A stretch of DNA of 11,699 bases. Source: Chitinophagales bacterium. Its GTDB lineage: Bacteria > Bacteroidota > Bacteroidia > Chitinophagales > Chitinophagaceae. The stretch's first letter is position 1. Every line of letters begins with the position of its first letter. Below are positions 5,980 through 11,699 of the stretch, piece after piece. A model generated the notes under the pieces. It had not been told where the DNA came from. It did not search any database and saw nothing but the letters and a program-made list of their open reading frames with translations. The stretch lies in the NCBI GenBank assembly GCA_015654495.1, contig JAATGW010000196.1, positions 1 through 11,699 of the forward strand, written 5' to 3'. Both the position numbers and the translations under genes were made by a program.

Positions 5980-6819
5980 TTACTTCGTGCTGAATATTGA
6001 TTTTGATCGCTGTGGATTTCCGGTAATAGCATTGAATAGAAATTCGAGGTTTACTTTCGACTCATCTCCAGACTGATTCTCCGTAACAACAGAATAACCT
6101 TTCAGTGACGATTCTGAATAAAGCAGTTCATTCTCCGGTGGTAGCTTTTCAACTACACGGAAACTCAATTTTCTGGCTATATCTGAAATAGATGCCTGTA
6201 ACAGTAACTCACCATTGTCGATAATAATTACATTGTCAATCAGGTTATCCAGGTCACGTATCTGATGTGTCGAAATAAATATCATTTTATCTTTTGTAAA
6301 TACTCCGGAAATGAGTTTTCTGAATTTGATTTTCGACGGAATATCAAGGCCGTTTGTTGGCTCATCCAACAATAGAATTTTGGTATTACATGCAAGCGCA
6401 AAAGCAATAATGAACTTTTTTTGCTGGCCGAATGACAATGTGTTTAACTTCCCTTTGTCATGCACATCGAGGAGATCGAGATACTGATGAAACTGATCTG
6501 CATTAAACGAAGGATAGAATGGAGAAAAAAGATTCCTATACCGCTCAATAGTCAGGGCGGGAACATGGACTTCGTCAGGAATAAAATAAATGGTCTCCAG
6601 AAATGAAGGCAGTCTTTTTGATGGCACAAATCCATTTACATTAATATTGCCACCAGAAGGGAAAAGCAAACCAGTCAGATTCTTCAGCAATGTCGATTTA
6701 CCGGCACCATTTTTTCCCAGTAGTCCGTAAATACTCCCTGTCGGAAGAGAAAGATTCAAATCTTTATATAGCGGCTTTCGCTTTCTGTAACCAAAAGACA
6801 GATTTCTGACTTCAATCAT
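5980..6819 (-). CDS. ABC transporter ATP-binding protein
   Basis: A 279-residue ABC ATPase, start chosen at the ATG at 6819. Motifs in order: Walker A GLLGKNGAGKSTLLKNL (about residues 33-49), Q-loop region IYFIPDEVHVPALT, where the usual Gln is replaced by Asp-Glu, signature LSFGQQKKF, Walker B ILLLDEPTNGLD, and H-loop FISTHQIRDLDNL. The domain ends near residue 210; a 65-residue C-terminal extension ending GNPQRSKSIFSTK is family-typical. An in-frame GTG at 6843 would add eight residues, but it lies inside the operator and close to the expected transcription start, so the ATG is preferred. It is first in the operon with permease, GntR and GIN-like protein. The subunit is cytosolic and drives the adjacent permease; the transported compound is unknown. 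Confidence 0.95.
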   Translation of the reverse strand: MIEVRNLSFGYRKRKPLYKDLNLSLPTGSIYGLLGKNGAGKSTLLKNLTGLLFPSGGNINVNGFVPSKRLPSFLETIYFIPDEVHVPALTIERYRNLFSPFYPSFNADQFHQYLDLLDVHDKGKLNTLSFGQQKKFIIAFALACNTKILLLDEPTNGLDIPSKIKFRKLISGVFTKDKMIFISTHQIRDLDNLIDNVIIIDNGELLLQASISDIARKLSFRVVEKLPPENELLYSESSLKGYSVVTENQSGDESKVNLEFLFNAITGNPQRSKSIFSTK

Positions 6820-6820
6820 T

Positions 6821-6844
6821 AGTGTATTAGTTAGGTAGTACACT
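6821..6844. promoter_or_regulatory. YtrA-type operator AGTGTA-N12-TACACT
   Basis: Perfect six-base arms AGTGTA (6821-6826) and TACACT (6839-6844) enclose 12 bases. Three further position pairs inside also match, so 9 of 12 half-site positions are symmetric. From memory, Bacillus subtilis YtrA recognises AGTGTA and TACACT arms with a similar spacer of about 13. The right edge is one base from the -7 box and the left edge is one base from the ATG at 6819, so binding would block initiation of the operon that encodes its own YtrA-type regulator. Confidence 0.8.
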
Positions 6845-6845
6845 G

Positions 6846-6876
6846 TAAAAATAGACGTTCTTGTCTTATATCCAAA
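6846..6876 (-). promoter_or_regulatory. Bacteroidota-type promoter of the ABC operon
   Basis: On the minus strand TTTG (6873-6876) is followed after exactly 19 bases by TATTTTTA (6846-6853), which fits TAnnTTTG with one mismatch. This spacing is that of the primary sigma factor promoters of Bacteroidota. The transcription start should fall about six bases on, inside the operator, leaving a leader of roughly 20 bases without a Shine-Dalgarno site. Confidence 0.7.
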
Positions 6877-6953
6877 TATTTTTTTTTAACCTTATAAAAT
6901 TGAAGTATTGGTTAAAGCATCCGGATAATAATCTTCTGAAAAACTTCGGGATC

Positions 6954-7499
6954 TTAATCGCTCGCATTAAACGAGCTCTGATTGTTTATCACGGGTGCAC
7001 TGTGGCGCTCGGTATTGTCCTGATCTCTTGATTTTTTAAATTCGGGTTTTCCAAATTTAATTATCATACTAACTCCAAATGAGCGATATGGTATTCTGCG
7101 AAGAGTTGAAGAGTAATCATTTTCGCTTTCTAAAGTGCTATACTGATTGATGTACTGATTAAACGGATTTGTTGCAACAAAACCAATACCCGCTTTTTTA
7201 TTCCAGAATTGTTTGCGGAACGCAAAAGTATAAGTAAATGATTGGGGAATTTTTCCCTGGATATTTTTTGCAGCTGCGTTTTAATTCCCGAATAGTTCCA
7301 CAATGAGATTTTTGGGCAACTGAGAACTTGCATTCAGGTTTATCCGGAATTGGAATCCCATGTTCACATTGCCGGTTGGCCCGCCTGATTTAATATAACG
7401 ATGGATCAATTGCAGATTACTTCGAAGATTCAACCTGTCATGTAATAATATCGAGTCAGATAAAATCAGCCCTGAGTTGAATTCAGTTCCGATATTCTG
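6954..7499 (-). pseudogene. Outer-membrane beta-barrel protein, 3' fragment
   Basis: The minus-strand frame ending at TAA 6954-6956 gives the last 180 or so residues of an outer-membrane beta-barrel protein of the TonB-receptor-like OMP_b-brl_3 type. It begins QNIGTEFNSGLILSDSILLH and runs through NMGFQFRINLNASSQLPKNL, LIVELFGN, IQGKIPQSFTYTFAFRKQF, FVATNPFNQY and IPYRSFGVSMIIKFGK before a polar tail. In relatives the FGN is followed by Tyr; here it is TAA (7281-7283), a likely TAT-to-TAA change. The 5' part (plug, carboxypeptidase-regulatory domain, most strands) is absent: similarity stops near 7499 where a different, GC-richer sequence begins. Both the nonsense codon and the truncation make it dead. 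The family is from pattern recognition. Confidence 0.8.
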
Positions 7500-7552
7500 A
7501 GGTGAAGAAACGCAGGCATGGAGTCCCGGCCGGTTCGCTTAAATTGAGAAAG

Positions 7553-7575
7553 AAACCCACGTTCAGCGTGGGTTT
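7553..7575. terminator. Strong stem-loop, terminator-like
   Basis: AAACCCACG (7553-7561) and CGTGGGTTT (7567-7575) form a perfect nine-base stem with the loop TTCAG. On the plus strand it continues TGTCGTTTTC, a broken T-run, so it is a weak intrinsic terminator at best. No intact gene ends here on either strand; it lies in the non-coding segment between two gene remnants. The plus-strand frame at 7502-7771 that covers it is not a credible gene. Confidence 0.5.
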
Positions 7576-7592
7576 TGTCGTTTTCGGCCTGG

Positions 7593-7623
7593 TTGCTGGT
7601 TTCTTCAAACGCGCTACCAGCAA
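7593..7623. repeat. Second stem-loop of the same non-coding segment
   Basis: TTGCTGGT (7593-7600) and ACCAGCAA (7616-7623) are perfect complements around a 15-base loop. It lies 17 bases after the first stem-loop. The two are part of a segment from about 7500 to 7717 that is GC-richer than its surroundings and has no supported gene. It occupies the joint between the outer-membrane protein fragment and the AbiEi fragment. Confidence 0.5.
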
Positions 7624-7717
7624 GGCTTTCGGTTACATAATGACGCTATTGTCTATTACAATTAGATTTTGTTCGCTAACTGCTACACAATCTGTAGTAA
7701 ATCGCAAATGTTATATA

Positions 7718-7885
7718 TTAAAATTGCAGTACTTCCACCGCGTAGTTATAGGTCTTGCCTTTATATTTTAGTTTTAATTTCCCATCAATACCATCTATAG
7801 CATGCGCTTTCCATACCCCCTCGATAGTGGTCTGCTCAGCAAGTTGCTTCAGCGTCTCTGCGGCTATTTGCTGTTCATTGTTCAT
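7718..7885 (-). pseudogene. AbiEi-family antitoxin, N-terminal fragment
   Basis: 55 residues from an ATG at 7885: MNNEQQIAAETLKQLAEQTT, then IEGVWKAHAIDGIDGKLKLK, YKGKTYNYAVEV, then LQF and a stop. The pattern (a helix, then I-x-G-x-W-K, D-G-x-L-x-L, and K-x-x-x-Y-x-V-E-V) is how Bacteroidota members of the type IV AbiEi antitoxin/regulator family begin. Those proteins go on for 200-300 more residues with winged helices. Here it breaks at VEV, and the last three residues come from the neighbouring non-coding segment. An upstream in-frame ATG at 7915 is inside an inverted repeat and unlikely to be the start. No AbiEii toxin gene follows. The control region is still present. The family call comes from the short N-terminus only. 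Confidence 0.6.
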
Positions 7886-7931
7886 TATTTTACTATGTTC
7901 ATTTAAAATGAACAAGCAAATACAGTGAACA
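7872..7931. promoter_or_regulatory. Cluster of TGTTCA half-sites upstream of the AbiEi remnant
   Basis: Five copies of TGTTCA or its complement lie within 60 bases: TGTTCAT at 7872-7878 and 7879-7885 (tandem, covering the start codon), then a perfect inverted repeat TGTTCATTTAAAATGAACA (7896-7914), and TGAACA at 7926-7931. AbiEi proteins autoregulate by binding inverted repeats in front of their gene, so this is a plausible former operator. Confidence 0.6.
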
Positions 7932-8103
7932 AAATTGAGTAAATTTTAACCTACCGCACAGTTGGCTTAGTCTATTCAATAGCCAGTGGTTTAGGCCTTC
8001 TGCACACAGAATTTAGCGGCATTTAAAGTTGTAAAACAAGTTCTTCTTAACTTGGTATAAATGGAGGTTCATCAACTTCATAAAGACAAGTAGGTTTTAA
8101 ACG

Positions 8104-8640
8104 TTGGTCAAACAACTGATCACAGACCTGCAAGGGCTTTTTCGGATTGACATAAAAACGATTCACAAAAAATTTGATGCAAAAAATAAAGTAGCAGGTA
8201 AAGTGGAATTTGATATGCGAAGCCAGGAATCTTCCGGGACCAATAAATTGTTCAATATTTCAGGACCTGTATTCGATGTGCTGAATGACGGAGGCGTATT
8301 GGTGATTGACGAATTGGATGCCAGTTTGCATCCTCTATTGACACTTGCCGTGACCAGGTTGTTCAATTCAGCAGAGTTTAATCAAAAAAACGCGCAATTG
8401 ATTTTTGCCACGCATGATACCAATCTTTTGTATTATGGGAATTACCGGAGAGAGATCTATTTTGTTGAAAAGAATAAGTATGGAGCTTCTGAAATATATT
8501 CATTGGTAGAATATAAAGAAGAGGGCAAGACCATCCGGAAAGACCGTTCTTTTGAAAAGGACTATATAGAAGGACGATATGGTGCCATTCCTTTAATTGG
8601 AAATTTATCAAATCTTGTAAAGGAGTGGCAAGAAATATAA
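8104..8640 (+). pseudogene. AAA15-type ATPase, C-terminal fragment
   Basis: 178 residues, opening at a TTG right after a stop (8098-8100), with no ATG. It contains the C-terminal part of an OLD/SMC-like AAA_21 (AAA15 group) ATPase. Motifs: KVEFDMRSQESSGTNKLFNI, with the signature-like ES-GT (about 42-46), Walker B VLVIDELDASLHPLL (65-79), switch region LIFATHDTNLL with His104, then RKDRSFEKDYIEGRYGAIPL and a short tail. Full relatives are about 420-440 residues with Walker A near residue 40, so the first three-fifths are gone, including nucleotide binding. Such ATPases often pair with RloB-like nucleases in defence loci, but no partner is seen downstream. Between the AbiEi remnant and this fragment (7932-8103) I see only an imperfect hairpin, CAAGTT-6-AACTTG, at 8037-8054. 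The family is sure and loss of function is likely. Confidence 0.85.
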
Positions 8641-8713
8641 AGATTCTTCCGATTAAATAAACGGTTATAATGGCTTTAATTTTTTTTCAGGTAACCAAAA
8701 AAGAAGACTATCT

Positions 8714-8735
8714 CGAGAATAAACTTTTCTTCTCG
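8714..8735. other. Small inverted repeat between convergent genes
   Basis: CGAGAA (8714-8719) and TTCTCG (8730-8735) flank ten bases in the 241-base gap between the ATPase fragment and thsB. It is the only symmetric element I see there. The position would suit a shared terminator, but neither strand has a following T-run, so it is weak. The rest of 8641-8881 contains no supported gene. Confidence 0.3.
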
Positions 8736-8881
8736 GTCGCCTGGTATTTCTTTCTGCACTTTAGACATATTAAAATTTTGCAGTCAGGGCATCTTGTATA
8801 TTATTATAGTCATTTTTGGATATCACTATTCTAAAACAGACTAATTTGGGGTACGCTTACAATCTTGCCAATAAATAATAC

Positions 8882-9460
8882 CTATTTTACCCAATTTGCA
8901 AAATTATTGTAACCGTCATCTGAAACCCAGTCGTAAATTTTATACCAGTATGAAAGTCTATATCCCCCACTCCAAAATGCTTGATTCATTGGTTCTCCTA
9001 ATTTAATGGGATCCAGTTTACAATAAACATTCCAAGCAGATCCACTAAATTCAATGGGAGTAGCAATTTTTCCATCGCTGTTAAATCTCAAACCAAGCCA
9101 CTCAAATGGGTTTAGACCCATCGTCTTTATCTTTTGATCACGCCCTTTTATCGAATTGATGTGTACGGCAAATATGTGATTACGAACATCTATACTTTTA
9201 AAAATCTCGTATTTTACCCAAGGCCGTACAAAAGTTTCTGAACCTACCAATACACAGCTGTTGGATGTATTTTTAAGGCCTCCATCAATTAGCGCTTTCA
9301 AGGCTGTTTCGCCTGACTTTTTAGTTTCTTCCCAAATTGAAGCATCGAAAAAGCCCGCAGCTTCACGATCATCTTTGACAACCCAATGATTCCGAACAAC
9401 GTTTGCGCGGAAATCAATAACATCTTGATAATGAAAACTGAAAAACACCCTCTTAGCCAT
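8882..9460 (-). CDS. thsB: Thoeris protein ThsB (TIR-like sensor/cyclase)
   Basis: A 192-residue cytosolic TIR-like protein (MTH538/ThsB TIR-like family), last gene of the operon. ThsB senses phage infection and converts NAD+ into a cyclic ADP-ribose isomer that activates ThsA. The N-terminus KRVFFSFHYQDVIDFRANVV with NHWV is the family opening (strand, Phe-Ser loop). GFFDASIWEE and SCVLVGSETFVRPWVKYEIF follow; Glu85 in KYEI falls at the number I recall for the catalytic Glu of Bacillus cereus ThsB. INSIKG, GLNPFEWLGL and the C-terminal YDWVSDDGYNNFANWV also match my memory of that protein, whose length is only a few residues greater. The start ATG is five bases after the thsA stop, so coupled translation is likely. 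The closeness to Firmicutes sequences hints at horizontal transfer. All key residues are present. Confidence 0.95.
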   Translation of the reverse strand: MAKRVFFSFHYQDVIDFRANVVRNHWVVKDDREAAGFFDASIWEETKKSGETALKALIDGGLKNTSNSCVLVGSETFVRPWVKYEIFKSIDVRNHIFAVHINSIKGRDQKIKTMGLNPFEWLGLRFNSDGKIATPIEFSGSAWNVYCKLDPIKLGEPMNQAFWSGGYRLSYWYKIYDWVSDDGYNNFANWVK

Positions 9461-9465
9461 AAGAA

Positions 9466-10911
9466 TTATTGTAAAAGATTAACAATCTTAACGATTTCAT
9501 TAGTAAGTTCTTTATTTGTCTTTGTAACGTCATTCAAATTGCTGAACGACTCTTGCAAAGCTTCCGTTTCGTATCCGTAATTAGTGAGTTGGTCATTAAC
9601 TTTAGTCCAAAGTTTTTCTGCAACATAACCTGTTACACCAATAGGAATTGGAATTACACCTTTCCTTACACACAAATCAAATTCCTCAATCATTCCATTC
9701 GAATCAACCACATCATTTCCCGACAGTTTATTTCCGAAAAGAAAAATTGAAATTCCCGATTGTTCTGCGATATCTGTTCGATAATCGGCCCATATTTTTT
9801 TTGAGTCTTGCCCAGATGGAACATTCTGCGGAAAGGGTCTTAAAGTGATAGACTCTTCTATATGCTGATATTTGGTCGAGAAAACATGTGACAAAGCACC
9901 ATTTATAACTGAACTGCCGATCCCAATACCAAATCCTGTTACTATCTTATAACTTTTCTCCACCAACGTCTTAGATAGCTCGTAAACAAACTCGTTTGCT
10001 TTCGCTTCACCAAAAGTTCCAAATTCATGTGCAGCACCAGAAATGAATACATTTTTCCTGCGAATCTTGTTATTCAACAATTGAAGAACGTGTGTTATTT
10101 CATCGTAATCGTCAACAATTAATGCCTGGATTGAATATCTTGTCAAATCCTTAATCTTATACTGTAATTTTAAACGATCATATTGCATTAATACTTCTGC
10201 TTCTTCTTTAGATTTTCCTTTATAGTCAGATGCTTGTGGTTGTCGAAAAAAACAATAGTGATCCCTTTTGTTTTCACCTAGGAGTACTCTTATTCGACTA
10301 AGAATATGTTCCAAATTAGGATCATCAAAACTAAATCCTATAAAAAGAAATGTCTTGGAAACCAAATCTCCTTGAAGCGCAGTTGTAAACAACTGTCGTT
10401 CCGAATTATAATTTTCAAAATCATCTTTAGTTAGCACGGCCTTATGAGGAAGGCTAATGTCACCATGCATTTTATACACAATTGCGTCTCTTCGAGGTAA
10501 TGAGACAGAAAGATTTTCTGCAACAATTTTATCATCAACTGATTTGTTGGCTCTTTCTAAAGCCTTCTCTATTTGTTTGTCATAATTAGTTGTCCAATAA
10601 TATCTAATCGGCAATCGTGCTAATAATTCAAGATTCTTTGTAATCGTTGCTTCTTTTGTGAATTCGTCTATTAACTTCTGGTTTATTGATCCCCGACCTC
10701 CCTTTTCATTGACATAATACTGAGCCAATCCAATAAGGTCGTTTTCTTTGTCTATTTCCAACTTTAAATCTTCTGCGATTTCTTTTAAAAGAACTTTCCA
10801 ACTCACAAAACCAGCGGGGATTGACAATCCTGCGCCAGCAAAAATTGCAGCATTATTGTCATTTATGGATTTTAAATATTTTCGGACAAATTGTTCTAAT
10901 TGAGTTTTCAT
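9466..10911 (-). CDS. thsA: Thoeris protein ThsA (SIR2 + SLOG NADase effector)
   Basis: A 481-residue effector NADase. ThsA is inactive until the ThsB signal binds, then depletes NAD+ and stops phage growth with the host. Residues 1 to about 280 are the SIR2 domain: AAIFAGAGLSIPAGFVSW (21-38), YYWTTNYDKQIEKAL with Asn109, YKMHGDISLPHKAVLTKDD with His149, and LFIGFSFDDPNL (189-200). Asn109 and His149 correspond, with a constant shift of three, to the catalytic N112 and H152 of the Bacillus cereus protein as I recall them. Residues 286-481 are the SLOG/STALD domain: KNVFISGAAHEFG, GFGIGIGSSVINGAL, ADYRTD, GNKLSG, GMIEEFD. Arg378, Lys395 and Glu410 match the ligand residues R371, K388 and E403 with a constant shift of seven. 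There is no membrane segment. It lies 17 bases after the Nmad2 gene and 5 before thsB. It looks fully functional. Confidence 0.96.
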   Translation of the reverse strand: MKTQLEQFVRKYLKSINDNNAAIFAGAGLSIPAGFVSWKVLLKEIAEDLKLEIDKENDLIGLAQYYVNEKGGRGSINQKLIDEFTKEATITKNLELLARLPIRYYWTTNYDKQIEKALERANKSVDDKIVAENLSVSLPRRDAIVYKMHGDISLPHKAVLTKDDFENYNSERQLFTTALQGDLVSKTFLFIGFSFDDPNLEHILSRIRVLLGENKRDHYCFFRQPQASDYKGKSKEEAEVLMQYDRLKLQYKIKDLTRYSIQALIVDDYDEITHVLQLLNNKIRRKNVFISGAAHEFGTFGEAKANEFVYELSKTLVEKSYKIVTGFGIGIGSSVINGALSHVFSTKYQHIEESITLRPFPQNVPSGQDSKKIWADYRTDIAEQSGISIFLFGNKLSGNDVVDSNGMIEEFDLCVRKGVIPIPIGVTGYVAEKLWTKVNDQLTNYGYETEALQESFSNLNDVTKTNKELTNEIVKIVNLLQ

Positions 10912-10928
10912 GGTTTAAGCTAAAAGAT

Positions 10929-11546
10929 TTACAAATATCTATTATATTTTACCCAATTAATAGGATCACCATGTATTCCTATAGAATACTTTTTTTGTAG
11001 CCAACTTACAAAGTCCTCAGCTACGCGTTCCGATATGGATGGCCCCTTCATATTTCTGCCTTCACTGCATATTTCCCAAAATCTTTTTGGCAAAAGAATA
11101 GATTTATCACCCAGATAATAGAATGTTTTCGATACTAAAACGTACTTCCCTTCAACATCAATTTTTAGATGGTCAAGATTTTTCATCCCACTTTCTAAAG
11201 AGTGTGCTGAATTTTCCTGTATCCATTTTTTTGTATTCAGATTTTGATGATAAAAATTATCTCCATACATCTGAACAAGACTTCCGTTAATTTCAGGTTT
11301 TTTATACTGAAATCTTGGATCATCCCAATAGTCATTAAAAGTTAATTTTTCTTCGACCTTCATCGCAAATATTAGGTGGTGTAAGCGGTCTAATTTTGTA
11401 CTGCCGGTGCCAATGATCCAGTCATCCATTTGTAGATTCTTGTTGTTACGTATAGTAGGTTTGCAAACCGCCAGGGTACAATATCCACCGAACGGATTTG
11501 GCGCCAATCCAAAATCATGTTCAATTTTGTATGAAAAGTAGGCCAT
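10929..11546 (-). CDS. Nmad2 family protein (nucleotide modification associated domain 2)
   Basis: A 205-residue soluble protein covering a complete Nmad2 domain. The recognisable blocks are FSYKIEHDFGLAPNPFGGYC with TLAVCKPTIR (residues 4-33), DDWIIGTGSTK (41-51), LIFAMKVEEKLTFNDYWDDP with RFQYKKPEINGSLVQMYGDN (58-97), and LPKRFWEICSEG near 152. Nmad2 was named in comparative genomics of phage and bacterial nucleotide-modification systems; no biochemical activity is established to my knowledge, and the conserved aromatic, His and Asp residues suggest nucleotide or base binding. The start ATG at 11546 is three bases after the stop of the upstream gene, and thsA begins 17 bases after its stop, so all are in one operon. 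This is not a standard Thoeris component, so it may be an accessory of the system or a neighbour that was captured. Confidence 0.8.
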   Translation of the reverse strand: MAYFSYKIEHDFGLAPNPFGGYCTLAVCKPTIRNNKNLQMDDWIIGTGSTKLDRLHHLIFAMKVEEKLTFNDYWDDPRFQYKKPEINGSLVQMYGDNFYHQNLNTKKWIQENSAHSLESGMKNLDHLKIDVEGKYVLVSKTFYYLGDKSILLPKRFWEICSEGRNMKGPSISERVAEDFVSWLQKKYSIGIHGDPINWVKYNRYL

Positions 11547-11549
11547 CGC

Positions 11550-11699
11550 TTAATTTTTACATTTAACTCGTGTGATGGGGAAAATCGGATTTCGATTACT
11601 TCCATCGGGATTCTGAGCCGGCATTTTTTTGCCTTCAATTGCATCTCCTAATTTATCCAATGAGTTCCATCCTAAAGGGGTTCCACCATACTTTTTAAA
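11550..11699 (-). CDS. Unidentified protein, C-terminal 49 residues
   Basis: The gene enters from the right edge of the window, so only its 3' end is seen. The frame is open from the edge and ends with TAA at 11550-11552. It reads FKKYGGTPLGWNSLDKLGDA, then IEGKKMPAQNPDGSNRNP and IFPITRVKCKN. There is no membrane segment; it is basic and proline/asparagine-rich. I do not recognise the family. Its stop is only three bases from the Nmad2 start, so it is part of the same operon and would be its first or an earlier gene. The promoter of the whole operon therefore lies outside the window. The coding call rests on the clean frame and the tight spacing. Confidence 0.65.
   Translation of the reverse strand, partial: FKKYGGTPLGWNSLDKLGDAIEGKKMPAQNPDGSNRNPIFPITRVKCKN

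Noticed and set aside
7130..7333. 67-codon minus-strand frame
   Set aside because: Other-frame shadow of the outer-membrane protein fragment, whose own frame gives clear beta-barrel motifs.
7515..7560. tRNA-like 3' fragment suggested by GGTTCG at 7532-7537
   Set aside because: No proper T-stem or acceptor stem pairs with it, and no CCA-adjacent structure; not a tRNA.
7502..7771. 89-codon plus-strand frame across the stem-loops
   Set aside because: Basic, low-complexity product crossing two hairpins and running into the antisense of the AbiEi remnant; better read as non-coding.
8641..8881. RloB-like partner gene expected after an AAA15 ATPase
   Set aside because: Neither strand has a frame with the opening motifs of RloB; the gap is too short.
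1..11699. CRISPR array, rRNA, transposase or integrase
   Set aside because: I saw no regularly spaced repeats, no rRNA segments, and no transposase or integrase motif on either strand.

Overview
The window looks like chromosomal DNA of a Bacteroidota bacterium, probably a Chitinophagia/Sphingobacteriia-type relative (inference, no marker gene is present). The signs are Bacteroidota promoter elements (TTTG about 19 bases before TAnnTTTG-like boxes), the absence of Shine-Dalgarno sites, a GIN-type (DUF2807-like) exported protein, and an outer-membrane beta-barrel remnant of the OMP_b-brl_3 type.

Region 1 (1-2780) is ordinary accessory metabolism and stress response. It holds the 5' end of an exported protein (minus), a DUF6790 membrane protein (minus), and a divergent module. 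In that module an HxlR regulator (plus) faces a DoxX-like membrane protein and a pirin (minus) across an intergenic nested palindrome that overlaps both promoters. A 63/64-base repeat copies the last codons and 3' flank of pirin to a site about 920 bases away.

Region 2 (2780-3950) is decayed. It carries a small coiled/membrane ORF with a TTG start, a DUF1345 membrane-protein pseudogene with an in-frame stop, and probable dispersed intergenic sequence.

Region 3 (3953-6876) is a compact four-gene YtrA-type operon on the minus strand: ABC ATPase, six-helix permease, GntR/YtrA regulator, and exported GIN-like protein. A well-matched Bacteroidota promoter lies upstream, with an AGTGTA-N12-TACACT operator placed between the -7 box and the start codon.

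Region 4 (6954-8640) is a graveyard of three truncated genes. They are the 3' end of an outer-membrane receptor (with one internal stop), the 5' end of an AbiEi-type antitoxin whose TGTTCA-rich control region survives, and the 3' two-fifths of an AAA15-type ATPase without its Walker A. A structured non-coding segment separates the first two.

Region 5 (8882-11699) is a tightly packed minus-strand operon that ends in Thoeris antiphage genes: an unidentified partial gene, an Nmad2 (nucleotide modification associated domain 2) protein, ThsA (SIR2 plus SLOG/STALD) and ThsB (TIR-like). In Thoeris the TIR protein senses phage and makes a cyclic ADP-ribose isomer from NAD+; ThsA binds it through the SLOG domain and then destroys NAD+. 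All catalytic and ligand-binding residues I can map are present, so the system looks intact. The Nmad2 gene and the unidentified gene, 3 and 17 bases from their downstream neighbours, are the least explained part and the best candidates for an undescribed Thoeris accessory. Regions 4 and 5 together read as a defence island with dead and live systems side by side.
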